Shown here: in pieces, positions 54,501 through 62,511 of the stretch
Layout: the number at the start of each line of letters is the position of its first letter
Position numbering within the stretch: position 1 is the first letter of the stretch
Assembly (NCBI RefSeq): GCF_947500605.1
Contig: NZ_CANMSJ010000001.1
Coordinates: forward strand, 186,001 to 250,000
Source of the DNA: an uncultured Lacinutrix sp.
GTDB taxonomy: Bacteria > Bacteroidota > Bacteroidia > Flavobacteriales > Flavobacteriaceae
Direction: 5' to 3'
DNA length: 64,000 nt
Translations under genes and position numbers: made by a program
Notes under the pieces: model-generated
Seen by the model: the letters and a program-made list of their open reading frames with translations, nothing else
Database searches by the model: none
What the model was told of the DNA's origin: nothing

Positions 54501-57500
54501 TGCAGGTACTGTTCCGTTACCATTTACACCTGTTGTTACTTGCGATAATGAATCAAATATTTCAAAATTAACGTCAATAGCACTAGTTTCTGGATTGTTT
54601 ATAGTAAAAGAAACATTTCCATCTGCACTTCCTGTACAAGTAATATTATTCGAGCTTTCTGAACTTACAGTTAAAGTCGAATTTGTAGGAATAGGAGTGT
54701 CGGCTGTCTCAAAGTATGTACAACCTGTAAGAGAATCATAAACAATAAAAGTATAAGTAACACCAGTAGTTAAACCTGTAAAAGTTATTGAACCAGGTGA
54801 TGTTTCTAATTGCCATGTTCCTCCTGGTGGAGGAGAAGGGATAGTACCATTATAGATATCAAAGTAAAAAGGCCCTGAACCAGCTAATGCTGTATTTACG
54901 GTAACAACAGCTTCTCCACCAATAGTACAGTCTGCAGTTGTGTTAATATTAATATCTAAATCATCTGGAGGAGAAGCTACCAATACATCTTGTATTAATA
55001 CCGAACATCCATTAGTGTCCACAACATTAATTTGGTATAAACCAAAATCAACAACGTCGAAAGTAGTAGATGTGTCTCCAATGTTATTAAGTTCAACCTC
55101 ATTATAACCATTTGTACCAGTTACAAAATAGTTGTAAGGTCCAGTACCACCTGAAACACTGTCAACAATTACAGATCCTTGAGATATACCGTTTGTAGTA
55201 TCACAAGTAATTGGAACTGTTGAATGGTTAACAATAATTGCGTCTGGTTGTGCTATAATAATAGTTTCTACTTCAGTACAACCTCTTGCATCTGTTACAG
55301 TTATAGTGTAATTGCCTGCAGGTAATCCCGAAGTTTGAGAACCATAAGAAGTAGAAGTTGTTGTATTAAATATTTCAAAAACAAATGGTGCTTGACCAAG
55401 TGTTGTATCTGGTGTTATAGAAATAGCACCTGTCTCTTCTCCATTACAATTAATAAATCCAGTTTGGGTTACAGTAATATCAGGGCTTACTGCTGGAGTA
55501 ATTTCTATAGGAGTTATTGTTGTAACTGTACAAGAATTAGCATCTGTAACCATAAATAAATAACTTCCTGAAGTATTAGTGTTTAATACATTAGTAGGCA
55601 TGTTTGTATAAGTGGTACCACCATTAGTAGAATATGCATAAGTATAAGTAGTTGCATCTCCACCTGTAGCTGTTAAAGTTACTTGAGCTTCTTCTGGTAA
55701 AACACAAGTAATATCTTTATCTAAAATAGCAGAGAGCGTTAACTGCGGATTAACAGTTATGGTGTCTGTTACTTCACAACCGTTTCCATCTCTTACTGTT
55801 ATAGTATATGTTCCTGTAGTTACTGTAAATGTATTACCTGTTTGGTAATTGGTTGCATCTATGCTGTACATTAAAGTAGCAACTCCTGTTGCAGTTGCAG
55901 TAATTGTAAAATTATTTCCTGTACCTGTACATTGGTTATCTACAGTTGCAGTAACAGTTGGTAAATTATCACTAAGAATAGTTATTGTATTCATGACAAC
56001 ACAACCATTACTATCCATAACATATACGTCGATTACTAACCCAAGAATACTTGTGTCTACAGTTGTTGAGGTACTATAATCTGTATTGGTTGGTGCAGGA
56101 TTACCTGATGTTACATAAGCATAAGAGTAACCTCCAGATCCACCTGAAAGTGTTGGGAAACTGATATTAGAAATTGTAGTATTACAACTTACATTACTAG
56201 CGTTCGCTGAAAAAGTAATTTCTGTTATTGGATCGATAGTAATAGTTACAGAACTATTACAACCTGTAGTAGAGTCTACAACATTAAAAGTATATGTTCC
56301 AGTAGGTAAATTAGTTACTGTAACTTCATTATCCGTTTGAATTATTGATCCTGCAACAGGTGATAATGTATAAGTATAGTTTCCTAAACTACTAACATCT
56401 GTCATTGTAAAAGTAGCTGTTCCATTATCAGACCCAAAACATGTTTGATCAGTGTTTGTTTCTGCTACAGCAATATTAATAGCTGGAGCAATAGTATGTG
56501 AAGCACTAATAGAACAACCATTACTATCTGTAATTTCAAATGTATAATCACCAGGAGTTAAGCCCGTAAATATACCATTTGTAGCACCCGAAGTGTTTGT
56601 TGTTGCAGCTGTAGGAGCTGTTATCTCAAAAGTAAATGGTGCAATACCATTAGTAGGTGTTACTGTTACATCTGTAGTGGTGTTATTACAAGTAATTACA
56701 TTAGAATCTGTAAAAGATATTCCTGTTAAAGGATTGAATGGAGGAACATCTATAGTTTCGTTAACAATACAACCATTTTCATCTCTTACTGAATAAGTAA
56801 TTGTTTGTGTTGTAGTTGTATTTGTTACAGTTAATGTGTTTGTTGCTGTATAAGAAGTGTTACCATTAAAACTATAAGTATAAGTTCCGGTTCCACCAGT
56901 AGCAGTTACTGTAATATCTGTAGTTGTACTACAGTTTGTATTATTAGACAGTGTAGTGTTAGCAATAATCTGGGTTGGATTATTTAAAGTAATTGTATAA
57001 ATAGGAGATAAACAATTATTGCTATCCTGTATTTGATATGTGTACTCTGTAGTTGTTGCAGTAGTTGTATTTGCATTTAATCCAGTATATAATGAAGTAG
57101 ATGTAAAAGCACTACCATTAAAACTGAAAGTAAATCCTCCAGAACCACCTGCAGCAGATAATTGAATTTCTCCATTTGCATCATCAAAACAAAGTGGGTC
57201 TATGCCGTTAGCTGTTCCTGTTGGTGTTGAAATAGCATCAATAGTATTAACTTGAGATTCTGTAATACAACCTTGTGCATCTGTAACTTGAAATTGGTAA
57301 GTTCCAGCAGCTGTTGCTGTATAAGTAAAAGGTGTACCTGTAGTTCCTAAATCTGTATAGGCACTTCCGTTTTCAGAAACTGCGTAAGTAAATGGAGCAG
57401 AACCACCATTAATATTACCAGTAATTATAGCATCAGGAGAAGTTGTACAATCTAAATCCTTAGTTATTTCAGTAATTAACAATAGTTGAGGTTCTATAGT

Positions 57501-60500
57501 TTCAGAATCTAGAGTGACTTCACAGCCAAAAGCATCTCTTACAATTACAATGTATGCTCCAGGTGTTAGATTACTAAATATGTTACTATCTTGAAAAGCA
57601 CCTCCATTTATATTGTATTGGTATGGTGTAACACCACCAGAAGCTGTAACTTCTATTGTCGATTCGTTTACTGTATCGTAACAGAAATCTGATGTTGTGC
57701 TGATTATTGCTGTAGGAGCAATAGGAGCATCTAAAGTAAGTGTTGTCGATGCTGTACAATTTGAAGCATCAGTTACTTCAACAGTATATGTACCAGCAGG
57801 AACGTTAGTTAAAACACCATTATTAAAATCTGTTACTGTAAAAGGAGAAACGGTATCAATTAATTGAAAAGAATAACCAGGTGTTCCTTCTGTTGCAGTT
57901 GCAGTTATTGTCGCTCCGTCTAAACAAGTTACTTCAGTATTAGTAATACTAATAGTTAATGGACCAGGAGTGTCTATGGTTTCTGTAAAAGAGAAAGTAC
58001 AAGTATCAGCTGTATCGTCATAACGTACTTGAACATTATAAGTTGTATCTGTTAATCCTGTAATAGTATATGGAGACGTCATTTGAGTTACCCACGTTGT
58101 ACCATTATCTATAGAATATTGAAAACCTAAAGTTGTGTCAAAATTTTGAACAGCAATTGTAATTTCGCCATCAGCAGCGCCAGAACAACTTACCATTGAA
58201 GTTCCTGTAATATCTGCTGTAAATGCATTTCCAGAATCAATAATAAATGGGAAATCTACTACAGTTGAACACGCAAGAGGAAGTTGAAATACTTTCAAAT
58301 CATCTATAGCAACATCATTACCAGTAACTTGTTGAACATTAGATCTTAAAATGAATTTCAAACTTGTGTTTGCTCCTGGATCTAAAGTTATTGGAGTAGT
58401 AGGATATTCAATCCAATTTTCTGTTTTAGGAATATTTCCAGTATTATAGAAATCTATTTCTGTGCCTGAAGCATCTACTAGTGCCACTCTTAAATCAGGA
58501 TCGAATTCACCAATACCAGTTCTAAGTAAATTCATTGCAGCAAATTCTACTTGTATTGGTTGATTAGGTATAATATCATTTATTTGCTTTTCGTATAAAA
58601 CTTCTGAGGCTGGTATTGTTGCTCCAATATTAACAACCATATATCTTCCGTTTGGAGTTACAGGATTTGTAGCAGGAGTATAGTCTGTTGGGTTTACCCA
58701 TGACCAAAAAGGAAATTCGATATTAGAAGTAACGGTATATTCTCCATCATCGATATTTGGAGTATTACCACATTGTGTTGCTGCTACCTGCTGTTCAAAA
58801 CAGTAGTAGGTTGGGTTAATTCCTGGAGAGGTAGTGTCTACACCATAACCAAAAGTTTCGTAAAGTAAATTACTAAATGTAGGGACGGTTAATAATGTAT
58901 ATTCAACACTAATTGTATGCGAACCTGAAGGAACGTTTGTAAATGTTTCTGGATTTGTAGTATTAGGGTTAAGTGTACCATCTAGGTAATAATCATATTC
59001 ATAAGAAGAACCACCATTGTTAGTTACAGTTACTGTTGCATTTCCAGAACCATCACAATTAAAAATAGTTTCACCTATTTCAATAGTTGGTGCAGGAGGT
59101 TCTTGGTCTAAAATAGTATCCTGCATAACAAAGATACAACCATTAGCATCACGTATATAAACGGTGTATGATCCGGGAAGTACATAAGCTTCATTTGATG
59201 TTGTCCAAGTTGCTTGATTATCGAAACTATATTCATAATAATTAGGAGCAGGAAATGGTGTTCCACCTTGAGGATTTGTAATTCTAATTACACCTTCTCC
59301 AGCAGGTCCACATCCTGCAAGTTCAGATATTCCAGCTGTAGCAGTTAAGGCCGCATCTGGCTGATTTACGGTAATTGCTTCTGCAGTTGTAAAACATTCA
59401 GAACCATCTAATGTATATTTTATTATTACTTGATAATCACCTCCACTTAAATTTGAAAAAGTAGAACTTGTTGTATAAGTAGTTCCATTATCAATGCTAT
59501 ATTCTAAAGTATAACCATTTGCGTTTGTAACATTTACTAAAATTTCTGCTGTAGTATCATTATAACATAAAACATCTGTATGTGTAATGTTATACTCTGG
59601 AGCCGGATTATTTTCTATTAAAATAGTTGTTTCTGCTATACAGTTATTAGAGTCTACTACAGTAATATTATAAGTTCCTCCAGTTGTAACTATTATTTCT
59701 GGAACAGTTTGAAAATCTGTTGTACTATTAACAAAATAGAAGTAAGGAGGTGTTCCTCCTTGTGGATAAACAGTTATTTCTCCTTCTGTACAAGTTAGTG
59801 GATTTGTAATAGCCGCAGTTACTGTTAATAATGGAGGTTCAATAATGGTAACATCTTCGGTATAAATACAACCATTTTCGGTTTCTACAGTAGCTGTATA
59901 AGTTCCAGGATTTAAGTTTTCGAAAGCATAAGTGTTTTCTAAAATTGGACCAACACTGTTTATTACTGTACCATTTTCTGATAAAGTATAAGAATATTGA
60001 GGATCTACATCGTTAGCTGCTAATTGTATACTTCCTTTATCTCCATAACAAAGAGGTTGTGTAATAACTGAAGATACTGTGAAATCGCGTTCCCTAATTT
60101 GAACATTTAGTACGGAAAATACACATGGATTTGTAGGAACATTAATTTGCCTTATATAAACATTATAAATTCCCGGAGTATTTACAGTAAATACATTACT
60201 GGCTTGGTAATTTATATCGTCTAGACTATATTCATAACCGGAAGGAACATTGTTAACTGTTATACTTCCTGGTGTTGTACAAATAATATCTGTAGCAACT
60301 ACTGTTGGATTTAATAAGTTTTGATAGACGTTGAAATAGAATTGAACAAAACAACCTCCAGAATAATTGATAGTTAGTCTAAATTGTCCAGAAGTATTGG
60401 CTAAAAAATTTGGTCCTATTGCTACTTGATTCCAAACACAAGCATTATCCTCATTAGCACAATCTGTATTGGAGACAGCATCACAACTTGATTCGTCTAA

Positions 60501-62444
60501 TTGTTCCCATATAATAGATGCTGCACCAGCAATATTTGTTTGTATATCTCTAGAATCATTAGCACCACATAAAAAGATATTTGGTAATAATTTACCATCA
60601 TTAGGACAAGATACAACCTCGTCTGCATAAGGAATAACAGGATTTTCTATGTTTCCACCAAAAAGCTCAACAATAAATTCTTGAGATATAGATTGGCAAG
60701 GAGCAATTGCCGTATTAAAAACGTAATAAGTGCCTGTTGCAGTAACAGTAACTGTCTGGTTAGTTCCTATTACAGGAGTTCCTGTTTCACTTGTAGACCA
60801 AGAGTAAGTATCGTAGCCATCTGCTGCAGTTAATTCTAAACTAGAACCACAGAGTATTTCGTTTTGAGAAAATTCGCAATCTAAATCTGCTAGGAAATTA
60901 GTAGCCTGAGGTGTTAGTAAACATCCTGTATTACTATTTAAACTTGGGTCATCTGTAATTTGAAATGAAGGATTAAAGAAACCACTATAAGTAGCAAAAG
61001 CTTGATTATTAATTATATTAGAACAAGCATCGGCCAATTCGTTACAATTGTCTACAACTTGTACTTCTATTCGAATTTCATATAAAGGATCATTTTCTTC
61101 GACTAAATAGTTTTCAATATCAAAAACAATTTCTCTTGTTATAACGTTGTAACTAGCTACTGTTACACCAGGAGGAAGCACTAAGTCTGTTGGGTAATTA
61201 AAGATAATATTAACAGGTAAAATATCTTTAATTTGAAAATTGGTTGCATTATCATTTCCTATATTTTGAAAACCAATAACATAATTTAATGAAGAACCTA
61301 AGCCTACGGTTTGTCCGCCAATATCATTACCAGCATCGTCTTCTACTATTTTAGTAAGTACAATATCAGGCTCAATTATTTCTACAGCAAAAGCGAAAAA
61401 ATATTGAAAATAAGTATCTCCACTTGTTTCTAAACGTACTGTCGCTGAGGTTGCATCATTAGCAATTACAGAGTTTGCGGGATTAGGAATAACCATAACA
61501 CCTGTATCGAATCCTAATGTATTTGTACTGTTCGGGATTCTATTGTTAACAGGTAATGCGTTTAACTGTGTTACAGAACTGTTGAAAAAATTATTTACAG
61601 GACGATCTGTAGCAGATAAATTAACACCGTTTAATAGTAATTGATCTCCTGTAATTGCGCTATCTCCTTCTAATGTTGCAAATGCAAAATTAGCTCTTAC
61701 TGGAGCAGGAGCAGGAACGGTTCTAAATCCGTTAATAGGAATGTCTGCAGTTGGGTTTTGCGAGGCACTTATTGCACTAAAACCATCAAAACTTGTAATT
61801 GATTTCCCTGGTAATGTAGGATCTTCGTATACAACAAAAAGTGACCAACCCGCAGATTGACCAGTTCCATTATATGGTGTGAAATTTGCTGTTTCACCTT
61901 CTCCAGATGATACGTTTGCAACGGTATAAGTTCCTAAATCTGTTACAGAACCAAAAGCCGTAACAATATCTGTTACATCTGCATAACATGCATAAGAAAA
62001 ACTATTCCCACCATCTACAGAGTTACCGTTAGCATCGTAAATAATTGTACCTTGAATATCATTATATCCTCCTACGGGACCTTTAAATTTTACATTTGTT
62101 ATCGATTCTGTTCCTGGATTAACAGCTCCCCAATACAAACCAGCGTATTTTATACGATAGCAATCTGGATTAGGTATCAGTAAATCTGCACTAGAAGAAC
62201 TAAATGTTGTGTTATCACCATCAATATCAATATAGTTCATTTCCACATTATGGTTATAAGCCGAATTGTTATTAAAAGCATTGTTATTTGGTCCAAGAAT
62301 ATTGTTACCAATAAGAACAATATCACCCTTTAAATCATCATCGAATCTGGGAATAAATGGTTCGAAGTTTTGGGCATAAGAAGTGAAGCCTAAAGATAGT
62401 ATTAATACTATGAGGGCGATTTTAGAAAAAGTAGGTTTTTCCAT
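48588..62444 (-). CDS. sprB: Giant SprB-like gliding adhesin, type IX secretion substrate
   Basis: This 4618-aa protein has a signal peptide (ending SYAQ near residue 25) and an N-terminal adhesin region. A DUF11-like domain follows at about 355-485 and a jelly-roll insert at about 1190-1393 (YETFGYGVD start, VAIDDLKVFQLP end). The rest is built of SprB-like beta repeats, each ending in a D-x-x-G/N/S-C motif (I count about 28 such motifs by eye). The last 85 residues are a CHU_C/type B sorting domain (NYFSPNGDGITDTW, FDIFDRYGRKV, GDYWYVV). It should be exported by type IX secretion to the cell surface and act in gliding or adhesion. It is shorter than F. johnsoniae SprB (about 6500 aa). Confidence 0.9.
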   Translation of the reverse strand: MEKPTFSKIALIVLILSLGFTSYAQNFEPFIPRFDDDLKGDIVLIGNNILGPNNNAFNNNSAYNHNVEMNYIDIDGDNTTFSSSSADLLIPNPDCYRIKYAGLYWGAVNPGTESITNVKFKGPVGGYNDIQGTIIYDANGNSVDGGNSFSYACYADVTDIVTAFGSVTDLGTYTVANVSSGEGETANFTPYNGTGQSAGWSLFVVYEDPTLPGKSITSFDGFSAISASQNPTADIPINGFRTVPAPAPVRANFAFATLEGDSAITGDQLLLNGVNLSATDRPVNNFFNSSVTQLNALPVNNRIPNSTNTLGFDTGVMVIPNPANSVIANDATSATVRLETSGDTYFQYFFAFAVEIIEPDIVLTKIVEDDAGNDIGGQTVGLGSSLNYVIGFQNIGNDNATNFQIKDILPVNIIFNYPTDLVLPPGVTVASYNVITREIVFDIENYLVEENDPLYEIRIEVQVVDNCNELADACSNIINNQAFATYSGFFNPSFQITDDPSLNSNTGCLLTPQATNFLADLDCEFSQNEILCGSSLELTAADGYDTYSWSTSETGTPVIGTNQTVTVTATGTYYVFNTAIAPCQSISQEFIVELFGGNIENPVIPYADEVVSCPNDGKLLPNIFLCGANDSRDIQTNIAGAASIIWEQLDESSCDAVSNTDCANEDNACVWNQVAIGPNFLANTSGQFRLTINYSGGCFVQFYFNVYQNLLNPTVVATDIICTTPGSITVNNVPSGYEYSLDDINYQASNVFTVNTPGIYNVYIRQINVPTNPCVFSVLNVQIRERDFTVSSVITQPLCYGDKGSIQLAANDVDPQYSYTLSENGTVINSVGPILENTYAFENLNPGTYTATVETENGCIYTEDVTIIEPPLLTVTAAITNPLTCTEGEITVYPQGGTPPYFYFVNSTTDFQTVPEIIVTTGGTYNITVVDSNNCIAETTILIENNPAPEYNITHTDVLCYNDTTAEILVNVTNANGYTLEYSIDNGTTYTTSSTFSNLSGGDYQVIIKYTLDGSECFTTAEAITVNQPDAALTATAGISELAGCGPAGEGVIRITNPQGGTPFPAPNYYEYSFDNQATWTTSNEAYVLPGSYTVYIRDANGCIFVMQDTILDQEPPAPTIEIGETIFNCDGSGNATVTVTNNGGSSYEYDYYLDGTLNPNTTNPETFTNVPSGSHTISVEYTLLTVPTFSNLLYETFGYGVDTTSPGINPTYYCFEQQVAATQCGNTPNIDDGEYTVTSNIEFPFWSWVNPTDYTPATNPVTPNGRYMVVNIGATIPASEVLYEKQINDIIPNQPIQVEFAAMNLLRTGIGEFDPDLRVALVDASGTEIDFYNTGNIPKTENWIEYPTTPITLDPGANTSLKFILRSNVQQVTGNDVAIDDLKVFQLPLACSTVVDFPFIIDSGNAFTADITGTSMVSCSGAADGEITIAVQNFDTTLGFQYSIDNGTTWVTQMTSPYTITGLTDTTYNVQVRYDDTADTCTFSFTETIDTPGPLTISITNTEVTCLDGATITATATEGTPGYSFQLIDTVSPFTVTDFNNGVLTNVPAGTYTVEVTDASNCTASTTLTLDAPIAPTAIISTTSDFCYDTVNESTIEVTASGGVTPYQYNINGGAFQDSNIFSNLTPGAYIVIVRDAFGCEVTLDSETIEPQLLLITEITKDLDCTTSPDAIITGNINGGSAPFTYAVSENGSAYTDLGTTGTPFTYTATAAGTYQFQVTDAQGCITESQVNTIDAISTPTGTANGIDPLCFDDANGEIQLSAAGGSGGFTFSFNGSAFTSTSLYTGLNANTTTATTTEYTYQIQDSNNCLSPIYTITLNNPTQIIANTTLSNNTNCSTTTDITVTATGGTGTYTYSFNGNTSYTATNTLTVTNTTTTQTITYSVRDENGCIVNETIDVPPFNPLTGISFTDSNVITCNNTTTDVTVTPTNGIAPFTFEITAPTAATTNTSGATNGIFTGLTPGDYTFEITDSNGCSISASHTIAPAINIAVAETNTDQTCFGSDNGTATFTMTDVSSLGNYTYTLSPVAGSIIQTDNEVTVTNLPTGTYTFNVVDSTTGCNSSVTITIDPITEITFSANASNVSCNTTISNISFPTLSGGSGGYSYAYVTSGNPAPTNTDYSTSTTVDTSILGLVIDVYVMDSNGCVVMNTITILSDNLPTVTATVDNQCTGTGNNFTITATATGVATLMYSIDATNYQTGNTFTVTTGTYTITVRDGNGCEVTDTITVNPQLTLSAILDKDITCVLPEEAQVTLTATGGDATTYTYAYSTNGGTTYTNMPTNVLNTNTSGSYLFMVTDANSCTVTTITPIEITPAVSPDITVTQTGFINCNGEETGAISITPDTTLGQAPFVFEIFNTTTSTSYGSQTSGLPAGNYTITVTDARGCTEVETIIIAQPDAIIVNHSTVPITCDTTNGISQGSVIVDSVSGGTGPYNYFVTGTNGYNEVELNNIGDTSTTFDVVDFGLYQINVVDTNGCSVLIQDVLVASPPDDLDININTTADCTIGGEAVVTVNTALAGSGPFYFDIYNGTIPSPPPGGTWQLETSPGSITFTGLTTGVTYTFIVYDSLTGCTYFETADTPIPTNSTLTVSSESSNNITCTGSADGNVSFTINNPETSAIDVNFEIFDSLSQVTTGVNGNGTVPAGGSLPVTNLGPLPFGNYYVLITETSGANTGCSIVSTSPFNITESAFLLNLTASVSSNENCNDLGVITAIASDGTAPYQYQILLDTDPAPLASSTAWASPNTFTIAANGYTVYAIDAYGCIRDFDVTLIRDAEPTIDAQTAPCYVGTPITVTISGTTTIGSPLYSINGTTFVSNPDFTISSPGTYTLYIQDGNGCVASTPYIVNDQLLLNAALTSALDCTVTPDAEITLTATGGNTTSYSYEVSTDGGTTYSTMASNVYTTSTAGSYTFNVTDASGCTSTTTYVLDPIPTTTFTTAETNVSCNSGSDGSITVTTTSSTGPFAYQLDSGTPQSSNVFNGLSQGTYTITVIDANSCTISSGPITISEPLALTATNSVLATTTCDIETLITVLGQDGTPTPSGEYYYDFNGTGFSTTNTYIVNNNGSIQTINYTVRDANGCEVTGSVTVNPLDSPSDLDFSATAITCLVNTADITLTATGGSSTLTYEIIAPASATANTTGATNGIFTGLTADSYTFQVIDANGCTYQELYVLNDVENINVNGQLISDVTCNPGANGEVLFTVANFEGTYSYSINGGTDVTGQTNSTITVTGLTGASTQTIVVTDEATGCTATTAINVEQSAPLSLVANPFINANCNTGAQVSVTASGGNGSYSYSFVVSGTPAGTYSSSNTAVLDPAVSTTWDVYVQDTNSCVISTPLTITIDTDPIPTGLTVTGSQCPSATNDYSFTVNVATGITPFEYSIGNGFQSSPTFTVNAPGTYNITVQDASGCTNTTTYIIEDPVALTLAAVSPSCSDDDGEITVTGYGGTGNYTYTINPNPSSITLTANVFSGVPSGTYTVTITDTTTLCTKDETVTLDTATPVTFTATSNDVSCNGESNGTITVDLPASNNNPIYTYEITAPIIVAPQNSNIFTGLAAGTYTVQVNSGRGCFATDTITIAEPNIIVVSAPTVSQYICTTDTNAINYASITVTGVTGGSETYTIYEFLESGTVVQSGTSNVYTESDANGGTYTVNVYDDNGCLGTTASAVTINPYIDLDTVDATVDNAITCTNLEDITVTATTTGGTATNLEYTVEDVSGTVTGGIYSETNTTGIFTGLDIGNYIISVTNLDTGCTLETVHYVNNPNTFNLIVDSVVDVTCFDDNNGSVNVTFVDEVVTSTNPDQSGPFNYTIVDNSGTTVDSGTTANAGPVTITGLVGGTYTINATLASSPFCTVSQNFTITRPTETLALTATETSNVTCDNNQGIINAVATGGWGNIEYELTGDATVAYSTNGTFTGLPAGTYTVNVRDAQGCIVSETVILALPTPISATYTASSNTLLCFGDQDATITVSNVTGGQGSNYTYTLNSSSPSVTNSGPQTSNVFNNLAAGTYSVTINDGYNCEATSVNIIINEPTPIQASLVNSSTQPCPIAYELTLSAAGGTGIYTYSDTSNFANILGTFNTSTTIAVTPGTYEYYVRDANGCIAIVSNEITIDTLPELVINLQSDNPTINCAGDNNGSIVATAQGGLGNYTYTLEDNLGNTIATTTDSPASFTDLFAGTYQVNVISDNCITESSTITITEPSDALQVDFEATDITCSGSNNGVLVITATGGTGIIKYAISPQLNQFFETNVFENLSAGTYQFIAQDTQGCYYTDSFTIVDPEPVLIQIVADSLFAETCEGELDGAFSIDITGGSLPYSVSLDDFNGTYTIGTATQTIFNFTDLNGGDHIVYITDAVGCESQWNITFPESVRINPTFEIEYLCENDVLTNTVTVYVDESITDTSVLTYSLDGIGSQTSNIFQNVDSANGAQHFIEVSHIDGCVQYTEFFNIENYQPLSLILIEGDEPGEIIAQTTGGTGDYTYTFNNTNYGSSNEYVVTEAGVYTIIVTDSYGCQAEEKINIELLGPCMSNYFSPNGDGITDTWAPGCVEDFPNLTFDIFDRYGRKVATYKVGQYWDGRYNGTELPTGDYWYVVKTNSSLLDKEYVGHFTLYR

Positions 62445-62468
62445 GATATTTTATTTTTATTCCAGTTC

Positions 62469-62497
62469 TATTATCAGCTTAGGCGATTCTGATAATA
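62469..62497 (-). promoter_or_regulatory. Hairpin between the coiled-coil gene and the sprB-like gene
   Basis: TATTATCAG and CTGATAATA form a 9-bp stem with an 11-nt loop. No T run follows on the minus strand, so it is more likely an mRNA-processing or attenuation site than a terminator. Confidence 0.4.
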
Positions 62498-62511
62498 AAA
62501 AGTACAATTAA

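Noticed and set aside
48588-62444. Plus-strand reading frames of 60-90 codons opposite the giant adhesin
   Set aside because: They follow from the Thr/Val-rich repeat composition and lack promoters or conserved domains.
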